Assembly: GCA_017454015.1 (NCBI GenBank) | Contig: JAFTDW010000059.1 | Coordinates: 1-62,265, forward strand | Reading direction: 5' to 3' | DNA length: 62,265 nucleotides | Origin: Bacteroidales bacterium | GTDB taxonomy: Bacteria > Bacteroidota > Bacteroidia > Bacteroidales > P3 | Shown: piece after piece, positions 24,436-32,707 of the stretch | Position numbering within the stretch: position 1 is the stretch's first letter | Layout: each line of letters opens with the position of its first letter | Made by a program: the position numbers and the translations under genes | Notes under the pieces: generated by a model | The model's database searches: none | Seen by the model: only the letters and a program-made list of their open reading frames with translations | What the model was told of the DNA's origin: nothing

Positions 24436-26004
24436 ATGATGAAGAAATTTTTTTGCGTTGTAGTAGCGGTTGCCGCCACGATAGTCATGTCGTCTTGTTC
24501 AAAAGAAACCGAAAATGCAAAGTTCTTCCGCGCTGTGGCGGAGAATGCCGCCGAAGGCGGCAAGGTTGCCTACACTGACGGGAGCCTGTTGTGGCAGGCC
24601 GGAGACCAGATCGCCATCTATGACGCAAGCCACGCCAGAGCAGTCTACGGACTGGCAGCAGGCGTCGGCACCGACACCGCCGAGTATGCCTACGCCACGG
24701 GAGCAACGCTTGCCTCGGCTCCTTACTCGGTAGTATACCCTGCATCATGCAGCCAAACCTTCGGGCAGATAAGCCTGCCGGAGGTGCAGCATACCCCCGA
24801 TGGGTCGTTGCAAGGTCTGCCTATGTATGCGGTGAGCAATGATTTCGACCTCAAGTTTTACCACACATGCGGCGTGGTGCGTTTCCGTGTCAGCGCCTCG
24901 ACCACAGTGAAATTGAGCCGTATAGCCGTGGCTACCAACCGCAATATCAATGGAACAGGTTCTGTCTCTGGCAGTGGCAGGTCAACGCGACTCGAAATAG
25001 GAGAAGGCACCAAGGTAACCACCTTGTCGTGCGACGCGGCGCAGTCCATCTCGTCTCCGCGCGATTTCTATATGTACCTGCCTGTCGGCACTTACTCCAC
25101 CTTCCGTATACTTATGACAGCCGCCGACGGCTCTGTCTGTTCCAAGTCGGCCACCAGCAACATAGTGGTGGAGCGCGGCAAGATAACCACCATAACGCTC
25201 AGCAACCTTACGTTCACCGCCCACCGTTTCAGCACAACCAGCGCCACCTCCGTGGTCTTTTCCCCCGGCAACCTGCAGTACATAGGCAGTGCGGCGAGCA
25301 GTTACTGGAAATTTGCAGACCGCCAGTACGACTATTTTGGTACTGATTTCCAGAATGGCACCACATCCAGTAACGTCGACCGCGACCTGTTCGGCTGGGG
25401 CACCAGTGGCTGGAACAATGGGGCGACATACTACAATCCATGGGCAACAGATGCCAATGGAGCGAGCTATTGTCAGCGTAGTGAGCTCACGGGCAGCTAT
25501 GTACATGCCGATTGGGGCAAACACAACGCCATCCGCAACGGTGGCAATGTCTCCGGACAGTGGCGTACACTGACAAAAAAGGAATGGGACAGCATCCTCT
25601 TTGAACGGTCGGCATCCACGGTGAACGGCACCCCCGACGCACGTTACGCCAAGTGCCGTATAGGCGGCGGTAGAAACGGCGTCATAATTTTCCCCGACGA
25701 CTACACGCATCCCGCAGGCGTGGCACAGCCCTCCGGCATCAATACCGCAACCGCCACCTATACTGTCAACCAGTACACCGAAGCAGAGTGGTTGCAGATT
25801 GAAGCCGCCGGTGCGGTGTTCTTGCCTGCTTCAGGTTATCGTAGTGGTACAACGGTAAGCAATGTCGGGGAGTATGGACGCTACTGGTCGTCGACTGGCT
25901 ATAACTCACCCATGGCATACAGCATGTTTCTTAGGGAGGATAGACTATCCGCCAACAACATAGCAAAGGCTCTTGGTTTTTCTGTCCGTCTGGTCAAGGA
26001 CTAA
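24436..26004 (+). CDS. Surface lipoprotein, fimbrillin-like plus C-type-lectin-like domain (member 4)
   Basis: A 522-residue member of the five-gene family. Signal peptide with lipid Cys21 (VMSSCSKE). The fimbrillin-like half carries LLWQAGDQIAIYD, YSVVYPASC and VVRFRVSAS up to about residue 262. The lectin-like half carries FTAHRFSTTSATSVVFSPGNLQYIG, DLFGWGTSGWNNG, ADWGKHNAI and VFLPASGYRSGTTV, and ends GFSVRLVKD. Its tail (after GRYWSS) differs from every paralogue although the framework is the same. It starts at ATG 24436, with a second ATG directly behind. An A/T-rich leader of about 80 bp follows the displaced xerD end. Member 5 follows after 121 bp, so both may be co-transcribed. Confidence 0.86.
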   Translation: MMKKFFCVVVAVAATIVMSSCSKETENAKFFRAVAENAAEGGKVAYTDGSLLWQAGDQIAIYDASHARAVYGLAAGVGTDTAEYAYATGATLASAPYSVVYPASCSQTFGQISLPEVQHTPDGSLQGLPMYAVSNDFDLKFYHTCGVVRFRVSASTTVKLSRIAVATNRNINGTGSVSGSGRSTRLEIGEGTKVTTLSCDAAQSISSPRDFYMYLPVGTYSTFRILMTAADGSVCSKSATSNIVVERGKITTITLSNLTFTAHRFSTTSATSVVFSPGNLQYIGSAASSYWKFADRQYDYFGTDFQNGTTSSNVDRDLFGWGTSGWNNGATYYNPWATDANGASYCQRSELTGSYVHADWGKHNAIRNGGNVSGQWRTLTKKEWDSILFERSASTVNGTPDARYAKCRIGGGRNGVIIFPDDYTHPAGVAQPSGINTATATYTVNQYTEAEWLQIEAAGAVFLPASGYRSGTTVSNVGEYGRYWSSTGYNSPMAYSMFLREDRLSANNIAKALGFSVRLVKD

Positions 26005-26125
26005 GAAGCCGCCGAGAACACTAATAAAGCACAGAGGTGTTGCTTTTAATCAACCGCTTCCATTTTGCAGGTGACAATAATAGGGCATAGAATAGAGCGA
26101 TTTGTTTAACAAAACATAAACAGCA

Positions 26126-27742
26126 GTGAGAAAGGCAATATATACCGTAATGGCAATTGTAACAGTGGCACTCTTTGCCGCGTGCAACAAGGACTCCGCC
26201 CATGTCAACATGAAATTCACGGCTACGGCCGAGTCCGCAAAAGACAGCGGCAAGATATCTCTCGCAGGTCACACTGTTCGGTGGAGTGACGACGACACGA
26301 TAAGCATATACGATGCGTCGCTGAACCACGCTATTTATTATGTGTCCGATGGCGTCGGCACATCCCGTTGTGAGTTTGCCTACCACTCTGGCAGCCGCCT
26401 CGGAAGCGGTCCCTACAAGGCAGTATGCCCTTCGTCGATACATACCAATGCCACGCAGGTGACTCTGCCAGCCGTGCAGCGCACCGTCGACGGCAGCCTG
26501 ACAACGCTGCCCATGTATGCAGTGAGCAGCAACGACGGCCTTATGTTCTATAACCTCTGCGGCGTGTTGCGCTTCCGCCTCTCGGCATCGGCGTCGGTAG
26601 CGCTGAGCACCATAGCCGTGACAACCACAGGCACCAACATCCACGGCACCGCCACCATTGCAGGTCAGGGCACAGCATTAACACTCTCCGCGCTGTCTGG
26701 CGGCGATGTCGCCATGCTCGCCTGCGACGAGCCTCAAAGTTTGGCTTCCCCCAAGGATTTCTATATGTATCTGCCCGCAGGCACCTACAGTGCTTTCCGC
26801 GTCCTGCTCACCGCTGCCGACGGCTCGGTCTGCTCTAAAAATGCCACAGGCAACATAGTGGTGGAGCGGGGCAAGATAACCACCATAGCGTTGTCGAGCC
26901 TTAGCTTCGACGCTCATCGCTTCAGCGTTTCTCGAACCAAGACTGTTGTCTTCGCTCCGGGCAACCTGCAGTACATAGGCAGTGCGGCAACACCTTACTG
27001 GAAGTTCGCCGACAGGCACTACGACTATTTCGGCACTACCACGGGGCAGAACTCCAGCCGCACCGATGTCGACCGCGACCTCTTCGGTTGGGGCACCAGC
27101 GGCTGGAACAACGGCAACTATTGGTATATGCCGTACAACACATCCGATTCGACCAAAACGCCTTATTCCAACTCCGTGGGCAATGGCTACGGCCCTAAGA
27201 ATGGCTCGTCGTACTACTGCAATCTTACAGGCAGTTATGCCAACGCCGACTGGGGCGTCTTCAACGCCATCCGCAATGGTGGCGATGCCAGTTACCACTG
27301 GCGCACACCTACCCACGACGAATGGTCTTATTTGTTCAAGACACGCAGTGCATCCACTCTCAACGGCACCGCCAACGCCCGCTTCGCGCTGGCTACGGTC
27401 AACGGTATAGGCGGTGTGATAATTTTCCCCGACAGTTATGTGCATCCAGTAGGCATAGCGTTGCCTGTAAACATCAATAATGCTTCGGCAAGTTGGTTGA
27501 GTAACACTTATTCTGACGCCGACTGGACGGCCATGGACAACTGCGGCGCAGTGTTTTTGCCCGCCTCAGGTTACCGCAAAGGCACTACGGTAAGGCTTGT
27601 GGGGTCCGACGGCAACGCCTGGTCGTCAACCTATTCGAGTGTGGTCGGTGCCTATAATGTATACTTTGGCAGCGACAGCCTCACCACCGACAACAAAGGA
27701 AGCCGCTACATGGGCCGCTCCGTCCGTCTGGTGAGAGACTAA
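26126..27742 (+). CDS. Surface lipoprotein, fimbrillin-like plus C-type-lectin-like domain (member 5)
   Basis: The longest member, 538 residues, starting at GTG 26126 (the signal MRKAIYTVMAIVTVALFAAC puts the lipid Cys at residue 20). The N-terminal half is the most divergent of the set (VRWSDDDTISIYD, YKAVCPSSI). The lectin-like half carries an insertion after DLFGWGTSGWNNG (NSVGNGYGPKNGSSYYC). It ends GRSVRLVRD. The variable tail (STYSSVVGAYNVYFGSDS onward) keeps the AYxxxF and RxxGxSVRLV spacing. Both this gene and member 3 start with GTG after the similar leader GCAGTGAGAAA. Confidence 0.86.
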   Translation: MRKAIYTVMAIVTVALFAACNKDSAHVNMKFTATAESAKDSGKISLAGHTVRWSDDDTISIYDASLNHAIYYVSDGVGTSRCEFAYHSGSRLGSGPYKAVCPSSIHTNATQVTLPAVQRTVDGSLTTLPMYAVSSNDGLMFYNLCGVLRFRLSASASVALSTIAVTTTGTNIHGTATIAGQGTALTLSALSGGDVAMLACDEPQSLASPKDFYMYLPAGTYSAFRVLLTAADGSVCSKNATGNIVVERGKITTIALSSLSFDAHRFSVSRTKTVVFAPGNLQYIGSAATPYWKFADRHYDYFGTTTGQNSSRTDVDRDLFGWGTSGWNNGNYWYMPYNTSDSTKTPYSNSVGNGYGPKNGSSYYCNLTGSYANADWGVFNAIRNGGDASYHWRTPTHDEWSYLFKTRSASTLNGTANARFALATVNGIGGVIIFPDSYVHPVGIALPVNINNASASWLSNTYSDADWTAMDNCGAVFLPASGYRKGTTVRLVGSDGNAWSSTYSSVVGAYNVYFGSDSLTTDNKGSRYMGRSVRLVRD

Positions 27743-27810
27743 GAATCCACGCAATACGACCTATATAGGGAAGCTGTCTAAAAATCAGCTTAAGACACTC
27801 TTTGCGCAGC

Positions 27811-27985
27811 AACTGAGGTCATGAGCACCCGTAAAAATAAAAACATGGACAGCGAATTGCCGAAGACTGCGAGCACAAATAGAAATAAAAACATGGATAG
27901 CGAGCAACACCTATGAAATTAAAAATACGGACAGTGAGCAACCTTTCATGCCGCAGGCTGCGAGCATTGAAAGCGAGCAACTTGC
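27811..27985 (+). repeat. Diverged copies of the 46 bp repeat, with open frames
   Basis: Starts AACTGAGGTCATGAGCACC and contains about four degenerate units (ATGGACAGCGAAT, ATGGATAGCGAGC, ACGGACAGTGAGC). From ATG 27821 one unit pair reads as a 31-codon ORF (MSTRKNKNMDSEL onward) to 27916. A second frame opens at ATG 27914 on TGA/ATG overlap. The array fills the gap between lipoprotein member 5 and the convergent peptidase gene. Confidence 0.65.
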
Positions 27986-28021
27986 GGCATGATGGGTTGA
28001 GGGTCTGTAGGTGTCGGTTGT

Positions 28022-30265
28022 CTACAGCTTGCGGAGGATGAAGTCGGTCATGTATTTATAGAGGTTGAGGCGGGTGTTGCCTCCGTATATGCTGTGGTTC
28101 TTGTTGGGGTAGACGCGCATCTCGAATTGCTTGTCGGCGCGTTCGAGGGCTGTTATCAAGTCGAGGGCGTTCTGGAAATGCACGTTGTCGTCGCCGGTGC
28201 CGTGTATGAGCAGGTAGTTGCCTTTGAGCTGGTCGGCGAAGTTGAGAGGCGAGTTGTTGTCGTAGCCTTTGGCATTGTCTTGCGGCCGGGCGAGGAAACG
28301 CTCGGTGTATATGTTGTCGTAGTAGCGCCACGTGGTTACAGGGGCCACTGCTATAGCGCTCTTGAAGACATCGTTACCTTTGAACAGCGAGAGTGTTGAG
28401 AGGTAACCGCCGAAGCTCCAGCCCCAGATGCCTAAGCGCTCTTTGTCGACCCAGCTCTGCCTTCCAAGCCAGCGCGCCGCCTCTATGGCGTCTTCGCACT
28501 CCATGCGCCCCAGGTCTTTGTAGGTCTGTTTCTTGAAGGCGGCTCCGCGTCCGCCGGTGCCGCGTCCGTCGAAGCAGAACACCACGTAGCCCTGCTGCGC
28601 CAGCATGTGATACCAGTAGTAGTCGCTGTAGCCGTAGCTGTTGTTTACCTGCTGGTTGCCGGGGCCGCCGTAGACATAGACGAGCACGGGGTATTTCTTG
28701 TTGGGGTCGAAGTTGGCAGGTTTTATGGTGTAGCAGTTGAGCAATGTGCCTGTCGAGGTGGTGAAGTTGCCGAACTGTTTGTGCTTTGTGCTGTACTCGG
28801 CCATCTTTTTGTTCAGCTCGCTGTTGTCCTGCAACACTTTGACGAGTTTGCCGCTGGCGTCGTGCAGGGTGTAGGCTGGCGGCATGTTGGCGTTGCTGTA
28901 GGTGCAGATGTAGTATTTGCAGCCGTTGCTGAAGGTGGCGTTGTAGGTGCCGGTGATGTAGGGTCCCGATTTGGTGACGCTGTAGCCGTCAGCTCCATGT
29001 ATGGCATACAGGTCTTTGTGGTTGAGACACTGTTTCTTTTTGCCGTCGAAGCCAATGACGAAGAGGCTCTTGTTGATGGCGCCGTGCTCACGACTGGTGT
29101 AGTAGAGGCGTTGGTTATCGACATCTATGCCCGTAACGTCGCACACCTCCCATTCGCCACTGGTCACCTGCTTGACGAGGGTACCCTGCATATTGTAGAG
29201 GTAGATGTGGTTGTAGCCGTCTTTCTCGCTGGTTATGAGCATCTGCTCCTGTGCTTTTTTGCCTTTGCCAACGGTGATGAACTTCCATGTCTCAGGCACG
29301 TCGACGTAGGTGTCGCACTGCTCTTCGTAGAGCATGGTGCCCTGGTTGGTGAGTATCTGCATGTGGTTCTGCAGGCGGTTCATAAGCATGTAGGTCAGTG
29401 TACCACTGGGAGTCCACATGAAACGGGGTATGTACTCCCATTTTTTCTCGTCGGTTTTGGCAACAGGTGTCCCGACTTTTTTCTCGAGGTTGTATGTCCA
29501 AAGCTCTACCTTGGAGTTGTCCTCGCCGGCCTTGGGGTATTTGTATTTGTAATCCTCGGGGTAGAGCCCGCCCCACGTCTGCATATTGTATTCCTTCACC
29601 TTGCTTTCGTCGAAGCGGTAGTAGGCTATGTTCTTTGAGTCGGGGCTCCACTGGAAGCCTCTGGTTATGCTGAACTCCTCCTCGTAGACCCAGTCGGTGG
29701 TGCCGTAGATAATCTCGTTCAGCTTGCCGTCGGTGGTTATGGCGTGTTCCTCAAGAGTGGCTATGTCCATCCAGTAGAGGTTGTTGTCGCGCACAAAGGC
29801 TACTTTGGTGCCATCGGGGCTGAAGGCGGTGAGCCTCTGCTTGCCTTCGGTGGAGATGAGCGTGAAGCTCTGGTCGGCCACGCGGTAGATGTAGTAGTCG
29901 CTCACGCCGCTGTGGCGGTAGATGGGCTCAAAGCCGGTGCTGAGGAGTATGAGGCTCTCGTCGGCGGAGAAGGCGTAGCTCTCCATAGGGGGGAGCGGCT
30001 TGGCTTTTTTCTGCGCCGAAGGGCCTGCAAAGTTGCACACGGTGCCCACTTTCTCGCCAGTGGCGTAGGAGTATTTGTCTATGCCGCGCATGGTGAGCAC
30101 GCAGTAGTGCTGGCCATCCTTCATGGAGCGTATGCTCTGTATGCCTTTGGGGGCAAAGGTGCCGTCTTGCCAGATGTCTTCGAGGGTTATAGGCTTGGTT
30201 TGTGCAAGGCTGGTGCCGAGGGTGGCAATGCTTATGGCCAGGGTGAGGATTTTTTTGAGTTTCAT
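28022..30265 (-). CDS. Dipeptidyl-peptidase IV-like S9 serine peptidase
   Basis: A 747-residue exported prolyl oligopeptidase-family enzyme that would remove Xaa-Pro dipeptides from peptide N-termini in the periplasm. It has a signal peptide (to about residue 21, LGTSLAQ), an eight-bladed beta-propeller region (DPP_IV type; the DWVYEEEFSITRGFQWSPDS segment carries the substrate N-terminus-binding glutamates) and a C-terminal alpha/beta hydrolase. The catalytic triad is Ser617 (GWSFGGYL), Asp692 (HGTGDDNVHF) and His724 (NKNHSIYGG). Length and order match bacterial DPP4. It fits the asaccharolytic, peptide-using habits of many Bacteroidales. Confidence 0.94.
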   Translation of the reverse strand: MKLKKILTLAISIATLGTSLAQTKPITLEDIWQDGTFAPKGIQSIRSMKDGQHYCVLTMRGIDKYSYATGEKVGTVCNFAGPSAQKKAKPLPPMESYAFSADESLILLSTGFEPIYRHSGVSDYYIYRVADQSFTLISTEGKQRLTAFSPDGTKVAFVRDNNLYWMDIATLEEHAITTDGKLNEIIYGTTDWVYEEEFSITRGFQWSPDSKNIAYYRFDESKVKEYNMQTWGGLYPEDYKYKYPKAGEDNSKVELWTYNLEKKVGTPVAKTDEKKWEYIPRFMWTPSGTLTYMLMNRLQNHMQILTNQGTMLYEEQCDTYVDVPETWKFITVGKGKKAQEQMLITSEKDGYNHIYLYNMQGTLVKQVTSGEWEVCDVTGIDVDNQRLYYTSREHGAINKSLFVIGFDGKKKQCLNHKDLYAIHGADGYSVTKSGPYITGTYNATFSNGCKYYICTYSNANMPPAYTLHDASGKLVKVLQDNSELNKKMAEYSTKHKQFGNFTTSTGTLLNCYTIKPANFDPNKKYPVLVYVYGGPGNQQVNNSYGYSDYYWYHMLAQQGYVVFCFDGRGTGGRGAAFKKQTYKDLGRMECEDAIEAARWLGRQSWVDKERLGIWGWSFGGYLSTLSLFKGNDVFKSAIAVAPVTTWRYYDNIYTERFLARPQDNAKGYDNNSPLNFADQLKGNYLLIHGTGDDNVHFQNALDLITALERADKQFEMRVYPNKNHSIYGGNTRLNLYKYMTDFILRKL

Positions 30266-30350
30266 GGTTGTTTGGTTTTTTTATGCTCGTTGTTTCGGGA
30301 TTACATTATTTCGGAGTGGGTAAGGGGGCGTTATTTCGATGTGTGGGGTT

Positions 30351-30437
30351 GGTTTCTTCGCAACCCTCGTTTTCTCGCCTCGGTATAGTGCAAACACTGC
30401 GTGATTTGCCCTTTCCACTCGGCTTAACGAAAACGTT
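30351..30437 (+). repeat. Interspersed repeat, type A
   Basis: An 87 bp copy from GGTTTCTTCG to AACGAAAACGTT. It overlaps the last codons of the alpha/beta hydrolase gene: the repeat's right end supplies the C-terminal residues ERFR and the stop codon. Confidence 0.85.
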
Positions 30438-31800
30438 CTTTCAGGAATTTTATTATCGCCGAGATTGCCTCGGGTGCGAGGGTCTCTTCGATGAACGGGT
30501 ATTCGTCGGGCGAGCCTGTGGCGCAGTGCTGCAAGAGGTGGTTGAGACCAGGGAGCAGCAGGGTCTCGGCGCGTCCGCTGGTGAGGCATTTTATTGCAGG
30601 CAGGTTGTACTCGGCCACTACCTGACAGTCTTTGTCGCCACCAATGGCGAGCAGCGGGCACTGCACAGCAGGCAGGTACTGGGCGGGGTCGAGGGCTGTG
30701 AAGTCGCGCAGCCACGGCGACTGGGAGAGGGCTTCCGCCGTGGTGCGCAGCTCGTAGGGTTTGAAGAGCAGTTGGCGGCGGCTGTTGAGTGCCGTGAGGG
30801 TGTCGAGGACACTTTCGGGGCTGGCTGTGCCGAGCGCGTCGATGTAGGCTTGCACGCGTAGCAGCTGCAGCGATGTGGCGGAGTCGCTGGCGCCCTGCAG
30901 TTGGCATATCACCTTGTTTTGTTGCAGCAGTATGTCGCTGCCCTTGCATCCGGGTCCGGCGAGCATCACAATGTGTGCCACGTTGCTGTTGCGTGCTGCT
31001 ATGTAGCCCGCAATGGCTGCGCCGTCGCTGTGGCCAATGATGCCCACCTTGCTGCGGTCTATGCCGCGCTGGCGGCGCAGGAACTTGAAGGCTGCCTCGC
31101 AGTCGTCGGCAAAGTCGTTCCAGCCTGCCGCCGCGTAGTTGCCCGTGGAGGAACCAACGCCGCGGTCGTCGTAGCGCAGCACGGCGATGCCGTTGCGTGT
31201 CAGCTGGTCGGCAATGAGCATGAAAGGTTTGTGGAGGAATATCTCTTCATCGCGGTTTTGCGGCCCTGAGCCGGTGACGAGCACCACTGCCGGTGCGCGC
31301 CTCACCCCTTGGGGCATGGTGAGTGTGCCGGCAAGGACTATCTTGTCGCCGCCTTTCAGCTTGCGCGTTATGCGTACCTCGCGTTGGCTGTAGGGTAGGG
31401 GTGGTTGGGGCTCTTGCGGGCGCCGGAAAGTGGGCAGCGTGTCGCATGGGGTGAAGGTTATGTCCTGCCGCAAAAGTGCTTGGCGGAAGGTGCCTGTGAA
31501 GGTGCCTGCGGTGCGGTTGTAGCGCAGGGTGAGTTTCACACCGCTTGGCTTGTGGGTGTAGCGCAGTGTGTCGCCGTGCCATTGGCAGGAGGTGGCAATG
31601 AGAGGCTCGGAGGTCTGCAGCAGGCTGTAGAGCCATGCTGTGGCGGAGTCGGCGGCAGGCTGTATGGTGAGGTTGAGAGGCAGCGTGCTCACAATGCCTT
31701 GCCAGTAGCGCCCTTCAAGGGCTTTGAGTGGCAGTGGCTCCTGCGCCGCAGCCCCACACACCCATGAGGCAAGAAGCAGTATGACGAGGACTTTTTTCAC
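30424..31800 (-). CDS. Exported alpha/beta hydrolase
   Basis: A 458-residue protein from the GTG at 31800, where a clean signal peptide begins (VKKVLVILLLASWVCGAAAQ). An ATG at 31866 is in frame but its extra 22 codons come from a microrepeat-rich leader. The N-terminal 130 residues form a beta-rich domain; then an S9/DUF-type alpha/beta hydrolase has APAVVLVTGSGPQNRDEE (oxyanion region), AVLRYDDRGVGSSTG, the nucleophile Ser in IGHSDGAA, an Asp in IGGDKDCQV and a His in PGLNHLLQ. Likely an esterase or peptidase in the periplasm. Substrate unknown. It lies directly upstream of the DPP4 gene on the same strand. Confidence 0.85.
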   Translation of the reverse strand: MKKVLVILLLASWVCGAAAQEPLPLKALEGRYWQGIVSTLPLNLTIQPAADSATAWLYSLLQTSEPLIATSCQWHGDTLRYTHKPSGVKLTLRYNRTAGTFTGTFRQALLRQDITFTPCDTLPTFRRPQEPQPPLPYSQREVRITRKLKGGDKIVLAGTLTMPQGVRRAPAVVLVTGSGPQNRDEEIFLHKPFMLIADQLTRNGIAVLRYDDRGVGSSTGNYAAAGWNDFADDCEAAFKFLRRQRGIDRSKVGIIGHSDGAAIAGYIAARNSNVAHIVMLAGPGCKGSDILLQQNKVICQLQGASDSATSLQLLRVQAYIDALGTASPESVLDTLTALNSRRQLLFKPYELRTTAEALSQSPWLRDFTALDPAQYLPAVQCPLLAIGGDKDCQVVAEYNLPAIKCLTSGRAETLLLPGLNHLLQHCATGSPDEYPFIEETLAPEAISAIIKFLKERFR

Positions 31801-31879
31801 CCTCGGAGTAATCTGAGTGCTCCGAATACTCTGAGTAATCTGAATAATCAGAAGACTTCGCCTCATAGTCTCCGCTGTG

Positions 31880-32596
31880 CTATTTCTTGTATTCTTCGTA
31901 TTCCTTGTTGAGGCCTTCTATAATCTCGTCGGTTATCTCCATGGCGGGGTTCATGTAGAGGGTCGGTGGGTCGGCGTAGGTCTGGCGCAGTATGATGTCG
32001 AACTGCTGGTTGGCAGCGTTGTATTCGCGGACGAAGGCGTAGATGGCGTCGAGCAGTTTTTTGTTGTCGTTCATCTGGCGCTCCTGCACTTGTAGCGTGA
32101 GTTCCTGTTCGAGGGTGCTGAGTTTTTCGGCGCGTTTCTTCAGCTCTTCCTCTTTGGCTTTCTGCTGTGTGAGGGTGAGTTTGTCGCCGGTCTTGAGGTA
32201 GTTCTGGTAGTCGGTCTGGAAGTCGGTCATTTTCTTCTCGTACTCTTTCTCCTTGGCGGTTTGGAAGTCGCGGAGCCCTTTCTCAAGGTCCAATGCATAC
32301 TGGTATTTTGCAAGGATGGAGTCGGTGTTGACGTAGCCAATCTTGAAGGCGCCGTCGGTGGGGACCACGACAGGTGTCGCGTCGGGATTTTTGGCAGAGC
32401 CCGACGGGGCTCCGAAGCCGGTGAAGTGGCACACGCAGAGGAATGCCACGGCCAACAGCAACACTATGTTGAGCACTGTCAGCAACTTGACGTTTGCGGT
32501 GCACTTTGTCTTCTGGGATTCGGCTATTTCGGAAAGCTCGGACTTTTGGATTGTCTCAGGATTTTCCTGCTGTGGTGCGATGTTGTTTGTTTCCAT
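31880..32596 (-). CDS. OmpH/Skp-like protein with N-terminal membrane anchor
   Basis: A 238-residue protein: a polar N-terminal stretch (residues 1-35), one hydrophobic helix (VLNIVLLLAVAFLCVCHF, about 40-57), a flexible linker, and an OmpH/Skp-like domain beginning IGYVNTDSIL followed by a long coiled coil (residues about 100-185, Lys/Glu-rich). Skp is a periplasmic chaperone for outer-membrane proteins; this version is tethered instead of freely secreted. The ORF is open further upstream, but that part is type A repeat sequence, so I start at the ATG at 32596. Downstream neighbours are the hydrolase and peptidase genes. Confidence 0.82.
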   Translation of the reverse strand: METNNIAPQQENPETIQKSELSEIAESQKTKCTANVKLLTVLNIVLLLAVAFLCVCHFTGFGAPSGSAKNPDATPVVVPTDGAFKIGYVNTDSILAKYQYALDLEKGLRDFQTAKEKEYEKKMTDFQTDYQNYLKTGDKLTLTQQKAKEEELKKRAEKLSTLEQELTLQVQERQMNDNKKLLDAIYAFVREYNAANQQFDIILRQTYADPPTLYMNPAMEITDEIIEGLNKEYEEYKK

Positions 32597-32620
32597 GGTT
32601 ATATTTGTTTTGTTATTGTT

Positions 32621-32707
32621 GGTTTCTTCGCAACCCTCGTTTTCTCGCCTCGGCATAGCGCAAACATTGCGTGATTTGCCCTCTGCACTCGGCTTAACGA
32701 AAATGTT
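32621..32707 (+). repeat. Interspersed repeat, type A
   Basis: An 87 bp copy differing from the 36345 copy at only a few positions. Its right end abuts the gltX stop codon and its left end is 25 bp from the ompH-like start. Confidence 0.85.

Noticed and set aside
12852-27742. A diversity-generating retroelement located in this window
   Set aside because: No reverse transcriptase, Avd-like protein or template repeat was found on either strand, so only target-like genes can be claimed.
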